DNA of 64,000 bases from Flavobacteriaceae bacterium CRH (GTDB lineage Bacteria; Bacteroidota; Bacteroidia; Flavobacteriales; Flavobacteriaceae), in assembly GCA_001507425.1 (NCBI GenBank), contig LMAJ01000011.1, positions 62,001 through 126,000 on the forward strand, in the 5' to 3' direction. Positions within the stretch are counted from its first letter, which is position 1. Each line of letters starts with the position of its first letter. The translations under genes and the position numbers were made by a program. Below, in pieces: positions 41,717-50,892 of this stretch. The notes under the pieces are model-generated. The model did no database searches. It was not told the origin of the DNA and saw only the letters and a list, made by a program, of their open reading frames with translations.

Positions 41717-42486
41717 TATTTTTTTACTTTAAATGGATTTTTTAATCCTTTGTATTCGTCAAGGTCCGCTTTTAGGGATCCTACTGCAAGATCTGCTTTT
41801 ATTCGAACCGGAACTTTATTGTCGTCGTCTGTTATCCAGATTGTTAAGCTTTCTTTTTCTTTAAAAACCCTGCCTGTTTGTACCAATGGTTTAAATACCA
41901 TTGTAGAAACGGTTCCAAATTTAGTTGTAATATCCTGAAGACCTACATATTTTAACTTAAATTTTGTGATTTCTTCGTCAAAAAACATGTCAATTGTTAT
42001 CGATTCTCCTGATTTTAATTTGTCAATATTTGGATGGTTTCTTAAGTAATAAAAGGAAGAAACAATATCCTGTACATTATCTGTAAGAACAATTGTTTTT
42101 TCTGTTTTACGTTTGTAGTCTTTAACTAAAACTCTGTTTTCAGCCGGATTAAAAAATCCTTCCTGATCTTTTGTATAACCGCCTTCGTCAATTTTTCGAA
42201 CGTAGCGATAAGGATTTCCGTTTTGTTTGTCAAAGTAACTTTCATAAATGTCTTCGACTTTAAAGAAAAATTTAGACATACCGGTTGTGTAGCCTTTTCC
42301 AACGGCATGAAATACTTTTTTGTTGTTTATTGTGGCATCTTTAACTTCGAGTGTAGCATAACCCGCGTTTACGATTCCGTAATGAATTCTGAATTTAAAA
42401 TATTCTCCAACTCCGTAAGCATCTTCTTTTTGAGTATCGAAGGCAAGAGTAGTCAGGACTAATATGATGAGGACTAATTTTTTCAT
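41716..42486 (-). CDS. DUF3108 family exported protein
   Basis: I start at the ATG at 42486 (MKKLVLIILVLTTLAFD), which begins a clear signal peptide. An upstream ATG at 42528 adds a Cys-rich stretch that would spoil it. DUF3108 features include YGVGEYFKFRIHYGIVNAGYATLEV near 25-50 and KFFFKVEDIYESYFD. The 256-residue protein is predicted beta-rich and periplasmic or outer-membrane linked; its function is unknown. Its stop overlaps the dioxygenase start by a base, so the two are in one operon. Confidence 0.82.
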   Translation of the reverse strand: MKKLVLIILVLTTLAFDTQKEDAYGVGEYFKFRIHYGIVNAGYATLEVKDATINNKKVFHAVGKGYTTGMSKFFFKVEDIYESYFDKQNGNPYRYVRKIDEGGYTKDQEGFFNPAENRVLVKDYKRKTEKTIVLTDNVQDIVSSFYYLRNHPNIDKLKSGESITIDMFFDEEITKFKLKYVGLQDITTKFGTVSTMVFKPLVQTGRVFKEKESLTIWITDDDNKVPVRIKADLAVGSLKADLDEYKGLKNPFKVKK

Positions 42487-42551
42487 AGTACAATTTTTAC
42501 ATTTCATTATAAAGATAATTAAATGCAAATTCTATTCCAAATGTACCAAAA

Positions 42552-42586
42552 CAAAAAAACTCCGTCAAGAAATGACGGAGTTTTTA
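42552..42586 (-). terminator. Terminator of the candidate small RNA
   Basis: AAAACTCCGTCA and TGACGGAGTTTT form a perfect 12-bp stem with a five-base loop, flanked by A's (T's on the minus strand). Confidence 0.8.
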
Positions 42587-42662
42587 TGCTATTAACTAAC
42601 CAAAAAACTATAAATTATGAAATTTATATCAATTAGGAAGGAAACCACCCCTTCCTGATTTG
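42552..42662 (-). ncRNA. Candidate small RNA or transcription-attenuating leader, about 110 nt
   Basis: On the minus strand TTG, 18 bases, TATCTTTG (42669-42676) forms a strong Bacteroidetes promoter. The predicted transcript starts near 42662, holds a hairpin with arms AGGAAGG and CCTTCCT early on, and ends at a strong terminator (42552-42586). No open frame fits. It may be a free small RNA, or the 5' leader of the DUF3108 gene 65 bases further on with a built-in terminator. The covariance family is unknown to me. Confidence 0.55.
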
Positions 42663-42785
42663 CGAGTGCAAAGATAGATAGAAAGTTCAAAAAACAAATA
42701 GCAAAAGGTGAGTTTAACATAACATTTGCATAAAAAGCATCGTTTTATCGAGAATTCCTCGATTTAATGCAAAAATATTACGTTT

Positions 42786-43946
42786 TTACAAAGTTCCTCT
42801 CAATTCTTGCTCTCTTTCAATTGACTCAAAAAGGGCTTTAAAGTTACCTGCGCCAAATCCTTTTGCACCCATTCTCTGAATAATTTCAAAAAATAACGTT
42901 GGTCTGTCCTGAACCGGTTTGGTAAATATTTGCAATAAATAACCATCTTCATCGGCATCGACCATGATAGCTAATTTTTCAATTTCATTAATATCTTCTT
43001 TCATCATATCCATATGAACCCCTAATCTTTCCGGAATTGCTTGGTAATAGGTATGTGGCGGAGCAGATAAAAACTCAACACCTCTTGATTTTAGATCCGA
43101 AACTGTTTTGATAATATCATCTGTTGCAATGGCAATATGCTGAATTCCAGGCCCGCCATAAAAGTCTAAATATTCCTCGATTTGCGATTTTTTCTTTCCT
43201 TCTGCAGGTTCGTTAATTGGGAATTTAATTCTTCCGTTTCCGTTAGACATTACTTTACTCATCAAAGCCGAATATTCTGTATTGATTTGTTTGTCATCAA
43301 AGGATAAGAAATTCACGAATCCCATAACCTCTTCATAAAATTTCACCCAGGTATTCATTTCATTCCAACCTACATTCCCAACCATGTGATCAATATATTT
43401 TAATCCGGTTGGAGCAGGGTTGTAATCTGATTTCCATTCTTTGTAACCTGGCAGGAAAACACCATTGTAGTTTTTTCTTTCTACAAAAATATGGACTGTT
43501 TCTCCGTAAGTGTAAATTCCGGAACGAACTACTTCTCCAAACTCATCAGATTCTACCGTTGGTTCCATAAAAGAACGGGCGCCACGTTTTATAGTTTCTT
43601 CATAAGCGCTTCTTGCATCTTCAACCCAAAGTGCTGCAACTTTTACACCATCGCCGTGTTTTTTAAGATGATCATTTATTGGAGAATTTTCGTTTAGAGG
43701 CGTTGTCAAAACAATTCTGATTTTGTCTTGTTTTAAAACATAAGATGCTTTGTCTCTTACTCCGGTTTCTAATCCTGCGTATGCTAATGACTGATAACCA
43801 AAAGCAGTTTTATAATAATGTGCTGATTGTTTTGCGTTTCCTACGTAGAACTCTACATAATCTGTTCCTAATAACGGAAGAAAATCTTGTGCTCCTTCGA
43901 AGATTTTTTCTAATCCGTATTCTACTGATTTAATTTCTTTGCTCAT
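42786..43946 (-). CDS. hppD: 4-Hydroxyphenylpyruvate dioxygenase
   Basis: This Fe(II) enzyme turns 4-hydroxyphenylpyruvate into homogentisate in tyrosine breakdown. Two vicinal-oxygen-chelate halves are visible. The metal ligands fit His in YIDHMVGNV (about 185), His in GIQHIAIAT (about 266) and Glu in LFFEIIQRMG near 349. The C-terminal gate helix GAGNFKALFESIEREQ is present. Length 386 is normal. It lies on the same strand as hmgA, separated by a four-helix-bundle gene. Confidence 0.95.
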   Translation of the reverse strand: MSKEIKSVEYGLEKIFEGAQDFLPLLGTDYVEFYVGNAKQSAHYYKTAFGYQSLAYAGLETGVRDKASYVLKQDKIRIVLTTPLNENSPINDHLKKHGDGVKVAALWVEDARSAYEETIKRGARSFMEPTVESDEFGEVVRSGIYTYGETVHIFVERKNYNGVFLPGYKEWKSDYNPAPTGLKYIDHMVGNVGWNEMNTWVKFYEEVMGFVNFLSFDDKQINTEYSALMSKVMSNGNGRIKFPINEPAEGKKKSQIEEYLDFYGGPGIQHIAIATDDIIKTVSDLKSRGVEFLSAPPHTYYQAIPERLGVHMDMMKEDINEIEKLAIMVDADEDGYLLQIFTKPVQDRPTLFFEIIQRMGAKGFGAGNFKALFESIEREQELRGTL

Positions 43947-44019
43947 GATTTTTCAATTAGAAAATGAGTAAAATAGAAAATTAGAATATGCTGACACACA
44001 TTAATAATTGTCTTATTTC

Positions 44020-44376
44020 TCATTTTGCTGTTTCTATTGTTTTGTTTAAAATGTTTATTATTTCGGCCAATTCGTTTTGCAAATCTTCGCAGTTTGGATA
44101 ATCCTTGCGCGATGAGCAAAAGGATAACCAATGTTGTGTTTCGGTTGCTTCTTTAATAGCTGTTTCAAGTTTAGTAAAAAAAACGGACTCGCTTTTGGCA
44201 TTTTCAGATTCTTTGGTATTTGCTCCAATAGCTGTTCCGCATTTTAATAATTGATTTCCAATTATAAACCTGTTTTGTTTCTGTAACTCCGCAGCGTAAT
44301 TAATAATGCTTACTGTAAAATCGAAAGTTTTGTTTGTAAGACTAGTGTCTAAAATTTTCTCGTCTAAATTCATCAT
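44020..44376 (-). CDS. Four-helix-bundle protein, IVP type (second copy)
   Basis: The 118-residue protein shows the family's order: ILDTSLTNKTFDFTVSIINY at the start, FIIGNQLLKCGTAIGANTKE in the middle (the equivalent of RRASVSIPSNIAEG) and FFTKLETAIKEATETQHWLS. It belongs to a different branch from the copy at 27696. It interrupts hppD and hmgA, whose products act one after the other, and is flanked by AT-rich AATTAGATAATT text. Function is unknown. Confidence 0.85.
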   Translation of the reverse strand: MMNLDEKILDTSLTNKTFDFTVSIINYAAELQKQNRFIIGNQLLKCGTAIGANTKESENAKSESVFFTKLETAIKEATETQHWLSFCSSRKDYPNCEDLQNELAEIINILNKTIETAK

Positions 44377-44511
44377 TTGTAAATTAGATAATTATAGAAT
44401 GTTTCAAGAAAGTCTTTTGCGTTTAAAGAAAAATATTCTAAAAACTACAAAAAGTGGCGTGTAAAAATTAAAAATGGCGTGTATAAAATTGATTCATTCT
44501 GCATTAACTAA

Positions 44512-45669
44512 TTATTCGCACCAAGACTTATAATAATGACCATCATCGAGACCCATTGCTTCTTCTGTAACCATTAATGGTCTAAAAGTATCGACCATAA
44601 CGGCCAATTCCTGAGTTTCTTTGTGGCCAATACTGCGCTCCATTGCACCCGGCGCAGGGCCATGTGGAATTCCTTTTGGGTGTAATGTAATATGACCTTG
44701 TTCAATATTATTGCGGCTCATAAAATCGCCATCTACATAATATAAAACTTCGTCAGAATCTATATTGCTGTGATTATAAGGGGCTGGAATTGCTTTTGGA
44801 TGATAATCGTAAAGTCTTGGGCAAAACGAACAAACAACAAAAGTTGCCGTTTCAAAAGTTTGATGAACTGGCGGCGGTTGGTGAACACGGCCTGTAATAG
44901 GCTCGAAATTATGAATAGAAAATCCGTATGGGAAATTATATCCGTCCCAACCCACAACGTCAAAAGGATGTGTGGCATAAACTACTTCATGGAGCATGCC
45001 TTCTTTTTTAATTTTAATTAAAAAATCGCCTTTTTCATCGTGTGTTTCCAATTCGTTTGGTAAAATAAAATCGCGCTCACAAAAAGGTGAATGCTCTAAA
45101 TGTTGACCAGATTGGTTTTTATAACGTTTTGGAGTGTAAAATGGAGCAAAAGATTCGACATAAAAAAGTCGGTTTTCTTCTGTCTCAAATTCTATTTGGT
45201 AAATAATGCCTCTCGGAATAATTAAATAATCCCCATATTCAAAAGGAATATTTCCTAACATGGTTCTTAATTTTCCTTTTCCTTTATGAATGAAAAGCAT
45301 TTCATCGGCATCGGCATTTTTGTAAAAATAATTTCGAAGTGATTCTTTTGGAGCTGCTAAACCAATAATACAATCTTTATTGACAAGCATTGCTTTGCGG
45401 CTGTCTAAAAAGTCGTTTTCAGGTTTTAATTCAAAACCTTTAAAAAGTAAAGATTTTATGTTTTTTCCGATTGCAATTTTTGGTTCAACCGAATATGATT
45501 TTAGAATTTCTTTAACCTGCGTTGGTCTGTGAACATGATAGGACAATGAAGAATGTCCGTGAAAACCTTCCGTACCAAACAATTGTTCGTAATAAAAACC
45601 TCCATTAGGTTTTTCGAATTGGGTGTGTCTTTTTTGAGGAAAATCTCCAAGTTTATGATATAATGGCAT
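44512..45669 (-). CDS. hmgA: Homogentisate 1,2-dioxygenase
   Basis: Opens the ring of homogentisate to maleylacetoacetate, the step after hppD. Cupin-type hallmarks are VGWDGYNFPYGFSIHNFEPI (about 238-257), a His-rich VHQPPPVHQTFETATFVVCSF, and LHPKGIPHGPAPGAMERSIG near 332-351. The length of 385 residues is shorter than the proteobacterial form (about 430), as in other flavobacteria. Downstream isomerase and hydrolase genes of the pathway are not in the window. Confidence 0.92.
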   Translation of the reverse strand: MPLYHKLGDFPQKRHTQFEKPNGGFYYEQLFGTEGFHGHSSLSYHVHRPTQVKEILKSYSVEPKIAIGKNIKSLLFKGFELKPENDFLDSRKAMLVNKDCIIGLAAPKESLRNYFYKNADADEMLFIHKGKGKLRTMLGNIPFEYGDYLIIPRGIIYQIEFETEENRLFYVESFAPFYTPKRYKNQSGQHLEHSPFCERDFILPNELETHDEKGDFLIKIKKEGMLHEVVYATHPFDVVGWDGYNFPYGFSIHNFEPITGRVHQPPPVHQTFETATFVVCSFCPRLYDYHPKAIPAPYNHSNIDSDEVLYYVDGDFMSRNNIEQGHITLHPKGIPHGPAPGAMERSIGHKETQELAVMVDTFRPLMVTEEAMGLDDGHYYKSWCE

Positions 45670-45990
45670 GCCTTTTCAATTAGATAATTTGTAAATTAGA
45701 TAATTCGAAAAATTTGAATTGAACGCGCAAATCATCAGCTAAAATTTATAGCTGAAAAATGAGTTTCAATTCGTTGGTTTTATTCAGGATTTCTCTTGAT
45801 AAGGAATTGAAGATACTCTAATAAACCTGTCCATTTTGTTTTCATTACAACAAATATCGTAATTTTTATTTATTTAAATTACAAATACTATCTTTTATAA
45901 ACGTAAAAAATAGGCAGATGGTTTTTATAATGCCAATATGATGTAGAATGCATTCAATTTTATGAAATAAATTCTGAACATAATTAAATG
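45670..45990. other. Gene-free interval between hmgA and the patatin gene
   Basis: This 321-base AT-rich stretch contains a small inverted repeat (TCAGCTAAAATTTATAGCTGA, about 45736-45756) near the start of hmgA and no open frame of interest. I see no clear TTG-N19-TAnnTTTG promoter, although the hmgA promoter must lie here. Confidence 0.5.
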
Positions 45991-48348
45991 CTAAAATAAA
46001 AATCCGATGCTAAACCATGTAAAACTTTTTGACATTTCAGGAGACCATGAATGTTTAATTTCGATTGGGCCAATAATAGTTTCTAATCCGTAACCTACGG
46101 CATAACCGGAATATTTAGGTACTGAAATCCAGTCTACGGTTGTAAATATATCATCGCCAAGATTGGCATAATTAGCTGAAATATTGATATGGTTTTTTTT
46201 CAATATTTCGTAGTCAAGCGTTAAAGCTGTTTTGATGTAGCTGTTTCCGGAAATACTTAAAAAATCATATCCGTAAAAATAATTGAAATTGTTGATTTTG
46301 CTATAACCGTAACCACCAAATATATAATCAAAAAACGGAACACTGTCGCTTCCAATATTAAATCCTGCATCGGCCTCAATTTTCATTGTGGCTTTTTTGA
46401 ATAAAGTGTTAGCGAATGCAATTTCGGCTTTTGTTGTCGAAAAAGGCTTGAATTTATTGGTATAATCAGATGAAGCTAAATAGGTTTGCACGTCTGAAGA
46501 AAAATACAATCCGGAATGTGGAAAGGTTTTTTTATCGAATGAATCGTATTTTAAATAGCCAAAAAGACTAAAATAACTGCTTTTCTCAATGATATTATCA
46601 GTATTAGAAAGTGTTGGAGAATTTATTTTTAGGTATTTATATTCAAATCCGCCGCCCATTAAAAATTTTTGTACAAAAATAGTTTGAAAATAAACTTGAT
46701 TTGTCAAATCTAAAAAGTCAACATTAATCAAATTTCCAATTGGATTTTCTGTAATTAAACTGCTAAAACTATTCGTAACATTTCGGTTGAACTGATTCAA
46801 TCTCGAACGAAATCCAAAACTGATATTAAAACCATTTTCGACATAATAATTCAAATCATACCTAAAATTATCGCCAAGAATAACGTCCAGCGAAGTCACG
46901 TCATTTTTTAAAAATGTTTTTTTGTGAGTAAGATTTAATAAAATGGCACTTTTATAAAGTCCATCATAATGTAAGCCCAGTTTTAAATAAGTCTGTGTAG
47001 GATTTTCTCTTAAAACCACATCTAAATCATCCTGATTTCCATCTGGCTGTAAGCAATAGGAAATAGCACTAAAGTTTTGAGTAGCATCAAGATTATTTAT
47101 TCCCGCTTTAAGATCGTTGTACGTTATAGTACTTCCGGGCTTAAAACGAAGTTTTCCGCGAATATATTCTCTGGTGTAATTGTCTAAAGGATCACTGTTT
47201 ATTTTTCTGATATGAATTGTATCGTTGCTGATTTTTAGTTTTGGTTTTTTATAAAAAGTACTGTCGTTGGTCAGCGTTTTTATTTTTTCATAAACAGCAA
47301 AAGCAGCTTCTTCGCCTTTTCGTATAATTTCTTCGCCTTTATCAAACGAAATAACGCCATAATCACGAATGTCCGGTTTTATATAAACATCGGTGTTTTT
47401 TATTTTGTTTTTCATTTTATCAATCGACTGAAGATTGGTAATCTGAACTAATATTCTGGTGGCATTCTTGAGGTTTTTTCGCTTCATCAAATCATCCTGA
47501 ACGTCGACCCCAATAATAATGTCAGCACCAAGATCGCGTACTTCTTTTATCGGATAATTATTGACAACGCCACCGTCAACCAATAATTTTCCGTCAATTT
47601 CTACAGGAGTAAATAGGGAAGGAAAAGCTGCACTGGCCATCATTGCCTGAACAAGGTTTCCTTTGTTTAATAAAACTTCTTCGCCGGTTTCAATATTAGT
47701 ACCAATACATAAAAACGGAGTTGGTAATTTATTAAAGTCACGAATATGGCGCACATTACGGGTAAGACTGCTCAATAAATTGTAATTGTACATTCCCTTA
47801 GAAAGTGCTTCGGGAATTCCTACTCTAAAGTTGCTAAAAGGCAAAACGATCGCATACAATTCGTCATTTTTTTTGCCGTAAAAGTTTTTAGACGAACGCG
47901 GTATATAATCATTTATAAGATCATCAAAATTGGTTTGTTTAAAAATAGAATCAATTTGCGTTGCATTATAGCCAGAAGCATAAAGTCCGCCAATGATAGA
48001 CCCCATACTGGTTCCGCCAATATAATCGATTTTAATTCCCGCTTCTTCCAAAACTTTAAGTACACCAATATGCGCAAAACCTTTTGCACCTCCGCCACTT
48101 AAAACCAAACCAATTTTTGGTCTTTTAACGCTGTCTTTTTTTATTTCTTGAGAAAATGCATGTTGAGAACTGAAAACTAAAAATGCTAAAATTAACAACA
48201 GTAACCTTGGGATAGAATTAAAAAAAATCGATAAGCCGTACGATTTTTCGCCTTGTAAAAAAAGTTCAGCGAAACAATCTCCTTTTTTGGAGATAGGAAA
48301 AAATCGTGAATATCGATTATTTATAATGGACGGCTGAATTAGGCGCAT
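45991..48348 (-). CDS. Patatin-like phospholipase fused to POTRA and outer-membrane barrel (PlpD-like)
   Basis: The 785-residue protein has a hydrophobic signal-like stretch at about 46-66 after an unusually long N-terminus, a patatin domain (about 75-270), a POTRA-like segment and a C-terminal 16-strand-type barrel ending SFTWFSIGFLF. The patatin oxyanion loop SGGGAKGFAHIG, the nucleophile GGTSMGS and the Asp in VDGGVVNNYP are intact. The layout matches type Vd autotransporters such as PlpD, in which the barrel exports or displays a lipase. The start is nine bases after the uvrC stop, which indicates co-transcription. Confidence 0.88.
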   Translation of the reverse strand: MRLIQPSIINNRYSRFFPISKKGDCFAELFLQGEKSYGLSIFFNSIPRLLLLILAFLVFSSQHAFSQEIKKDSVKRPKIGLVLSGGGAKGFAHIGVLKVLEEAGIKIDYIGGTSMGSIIGGLYASGYNATQIDSIFKQTNFDDLINDYIPRSSKNFYGKKNDELYAIVLPFSNFRVGIPEALSKGMYNYNLLSSLTRNVRHIRDFNKLPTPFLCIGTNIETGEEVLLNKGNLVQAMMASAAFPSLFTPVEIDGKLLVDGGVVNNYPIKEVRDLGADIIIGVDVQDDLMKRKNLKNATRILVQITNLQSIDKMKNKIKNTDVYIKPDIRDYGVISFDKGEEIIRKGEEAAFAVYEKIKTLTNDSTFYKKPKLKISNDTIHIRKINSDPLDNYTREYIRGKLRFKPGSTITYNDLKAGINNLDATQNFSAISYCLQPDGNQDDLDVVLRENPTQTYLKLGLHYDGLYKSAILLNLTHKKTFLKNDVTSLDVILGDNFRYDLNYYVENGFNISFGFRSRLNQFNRNVTNSFSSLITENPIGNLINVDFLDLTNQVYFQTIFVQKFLMGGGFEYKYLKINSPTLSNTDNIIEKSSYFSLFGYLKYDSFDKKTFPHSGLYFSSDVQTYLASSDYTNKFKPFSTTKAEIAFANTLFKKATMKIEADAGFNIGSDSVPFFDYIFGGYGYSKINNFNYFYGYDFLSISGNSYIKTALTLDYEILKKNHINISANYANLGDDIFTTVDWISVPKYSGYAVGYGLETIIGPIEIKHSWSPEMSKSFTWFSIGFLF

Positions 48349-48356
48349 AAAATTTG

Positions 48357-50150
48357 CTAGTTGATTTTGTAAAAGTCGACAATTTTTTTGGCTTTTGATA
48401 CTCCCACAACATCAGATATCTCTTTTTCTGTGGCCAATTTTAATCTTTTAACACTTTTGAAATGTTGTATTAATGTAAGCATGGTTTTTTCGCCAATTCC
48501 GGGTATGCTTTCAACAGACGAATTAAGCGCCGCTTTGCTACGTTTATCTCGGTGAAAAGTAATCCCAAAACGGTGCGCTTCATTTCGTAATTGCTGAATA
48601 ACTTTTAACGTTTCAGATCTTTTATCGAGATATAACGGAACCGAATCTCCGGGATAAAACAGCTCTTCCAGACGTTTTGCAATTCCGATAATAGCGATTT
48701 TACCACGCAATTCTAAGGCGTCAATACTTTTTAAAGCTGCAGATAATTGCCCTTTTCCACCATCAATAATAATAAGTTGCGGCAAAGGCTCATTTTCATC
48801 CAGTAATCTTTTGTAACGGCGGTAGACAATTTCGGTCATCGAAGCAAAATCATCGGGACCTTCAACTGTTTTTACATTAAAATGACGATAATCTTTTTTG
48901 CTTGCTTTTCCATCTTTAAAAACCACGCAGGCCGCCACAGGATTTGTTCCCTGAATATTCGAGTTGTCAAAACATTCTATATGGCGCGGCTCAACAGGCA
49001 AACGTAAATCTTTTTGCATTTGCGCCATGATTCGGTTTACATGTCGGTCCGGATCAACGATTTGCAATTGTTTAAGCTGCTCTATTCTGTAAAATTTAGC
49101 ATTTCGAATGGATAAATCTAATATTTGCTTTTTGTCGCCAAGTTGCGGAACGGTTACTCTTATGTTTTCTCCTAAATCAACTTCAAACGGAACAATGATT
49201 TCTTTTGATAATAAATGAAAACGCTCACGAAGTTCAATAATCGCTAATTCTAATAATTCTTCGTCAGTTTCGTCCAGCTTTTTCTTGATTTCTAAAGTAT
49301 GCGAACGAATAATAGATCCATGCGATATTTGCAAAAAGTTGACATAAGCCGCACTTTCATCAGAAACAATTGAAAAGACATCGATGTTCGTGATTTTTGG
49401 ATTTACAATCGTTGATCTCGATTGGTAATTCTCAAGGATTTCTATTTTTTCTTTGATTTTTTGAGCTTCTTCAAAATGTAAATCCTGCGCATACTGATTC
49501 ATCAAACGCTTAAAATCTTTCATGCTTTCTTTGAAATTTCCTTTCAGAATTTCGCGAATAGCATCAACTTGTCTTTGATAATCTTCAAAAGATTCCAAAC
49601 CTTCGCAAGGACCTTTGCAATTGCCAATATGATATTCCAGGCAAACTTTAAATTTTCCTGATCTTATATTTGATTCGCTCAAATCGTAATTGCAGGTTCT
49701 TAAAGGATACAATTCTTTGATTAAATCCAGAATAGTATACACCATTTTGAAATTCGTATACGGCCCAAAATATTCAGATCCGTCTTTGACCATTCTTCTC
49801 GTTAAGAATATTCTCGAAAAAGGTTCTTTTTTAATGCAGATCCACGGGTAACTTTTATCATCACGAAGCAGCACATTATAGCGTGGCTGCAAAGTTTTAA
49901 TTAAATTGTTTTCTAATAAAAGCGCATCGGTTTCGGTAGGAACAACGATATGTTTTATGGTTACAATTTTCCTAACCAGAACATTTGTTTTTCGTGTATC
50001 ATGAATTTTATTGAAGTAAGAAGAAACTCTTTTTTTTAAGTTTTTTGCTTTTCCAACATACAATATTTTATCGTCTTTATCGTAATATTGATACACGCCG
50101 GGATTGTCTGGCAAGGTTTGAATTTGAAGTTCTAAAGACGGTTTTTGCAT
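48357..50150 (-). CDS. uvrC: UvrABC system protein C
   Basis: UvrC makes both incisions in nucleotide excision repair. The GIY-YIG nuclease begins DNPGVYQYYDKDDKILYVGK (about 15-34). A UVR helix region lies near 205-240, the RNase H-like domain includes ECFDNSNIQGTNPVAACVVF near 397-416 and IIIDGGKGQL, and helix-hairpin-helix repeats (VESIPGIGEKTML) close the protein. Length 597 is normal. The cysteines in CNYDLSESNIRSGKFKVCLEYHIGNCKGPC fit the iron-sulfur cluster of UvrC. Confidence 0.96.
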   Translation of the reverse strand: MQKPSLELQIQTLPDNPGVYQYYDKDDKILYVGKAKNLKKRVSSYFNKIHDTRKTNVLVRKIVTIKHIVVPTETDALLLENNLIKTLQPRYNVLLRDDKSYPWICIKKEPFSRIFLTRRMVKDGSEYFGPYTNFKMVYTILDLIKELYPLRTCNYDLSESNIRSGKFKVCLEYHIGNCKGPCEGLESFEDYQRQVDAIREILKGNFKESMKDFKRLMNQYAQDLHFEEAQKIKEKIEILENYQSRSTIVNPKITNIDVFSIVSDESAAYVNFLQISHGSIIRSHTLEIKKKLDETDEELLELAIIELRERFHLLSKEIIVPFEVDLGENIRVTVPQLGDKKQILDLSIRNAKFYRIEQLKQLQIVDPDRHVNRIMAQMQKDLRLPVEPRHIECFDNSNIQGTNPVAACVVFKDGKASKKDYRHFNVKTVEGPDDFASMTEIVYRRYKRLLDENEPLPQLIIIDGGKGQLSAALKSIDALELRGKIAIIGIAKRLEELFYPGDSVPLYLDKRSETLKVIQQLRNEAHRFGITFHRDKRSKAALNSSVESIPGIGEKTMLTLIQHFKSVKRLKLATEKEISDVVGVSKAKKIVDFYKIN

Positions 50151-50206
50151 ACAACAAAATTAAACTTTTGAGTTTAAATTATTGTCATTCTTTTGAGTTT
50201 ATTCCA

Positions 50207-50247
50207 AAAAAAAGAGTCCGTTCTATTGTAAAACGGACTCTTTTTTT
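50207..50247 (-). terminator. Terminator after the small lipoprotein gene
   Basis: AAAAAGAGTCCGTT and AACGGACTCTTTTT pair perfectly over 14 bases with a loop of nine, 13 bases after the lipoprotein stop. Confidence 0.8.
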
Positions 50248-50259
50248 GATAAGATATTT

Positions 50260-50787
50260 TTATTTAATCGTGAAGTATTCTGTTTGTAGCAAATGTGTTC
50301 TTTCATCAAAAACAAAATCAACATATTTAGCGTCATCTTTTTCAATAGAAACTTCCAGACTGCTTCTGCCAATTTCTTTTTTATCTTCATCAAAAGCTTT
50401 CAAAAGTATTTTTCCTTTAAAATCTTTTTTTGCAATTAAGTAAATAGTAACTTTTTTATGTTTTTCAGCATCAGCTCCGTATATTTTTTCAGCTTTACAT
50501 TCATCAAAATTTACAGTAAAACTTGGGTCAGCGATTACTTTAGATGTGTTTATGCTTTCGTTTACTCCGGAATTCATTCCTTTTATTACATCTCCAATTC
50601 CTTTTGATGCACTTTTAGCGGCTGCTTTTCCTTCTTCAGAAAGTGCTTTTCCTGCACCTTCAATTAATTTAGATTTTACAGCGATTGCTTCGTTTCCGTC
50701 TGTTTCCGCTTCTTTCATTTTTTCTTCTTTACTCATGCAGGAAACAAGTAAAAGTAATGCTCCAAATAAAATGGCTGTTTTTTTCAT
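50260..50787 (-). CDS. Lipoprotein of unknown function, 175 residues
   Basis: The lipobox is LLVSC (Cys near residue 17). The mature part has an Ala/Lys/Glu-rich helical stretch (about 20-85) and a beta-rich C-terminal half (SFTVNFDECKAEKIYGAD, then ILLKAFDEDKKEIGRSSLEV). I recognise no domain. On the minus strand TATATTTG (50841-50848) is a likely -7 element. It is a single-gene unit. Confidence 0.75.
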   Translation of the reverse strand: MKKTAILFGALLLLVSCMSKEEKMKEAETDGNEAIAVKSKLIEGAGKALSEEGKAAAKSASKGIGDVIKGMNSGVNESINTSKVIADPSFTVNFDECKAEKIYGADAEKHKKVTIYLIAKKDFKGKILLKAFDEDKKEIGRSSLEVSIEKDDAKYVDFVFDERTHLLQTEYFTIK

Positions 50788-50892
50788 TTATGGTTTAAAT
50801 TATGAATGGAAATTTTGATTAAAGAGCTAAGTCTTGGCATCAAATATATAAATTTAAAATATAATTTCTATATTTAGATTTTATAATTCTAT

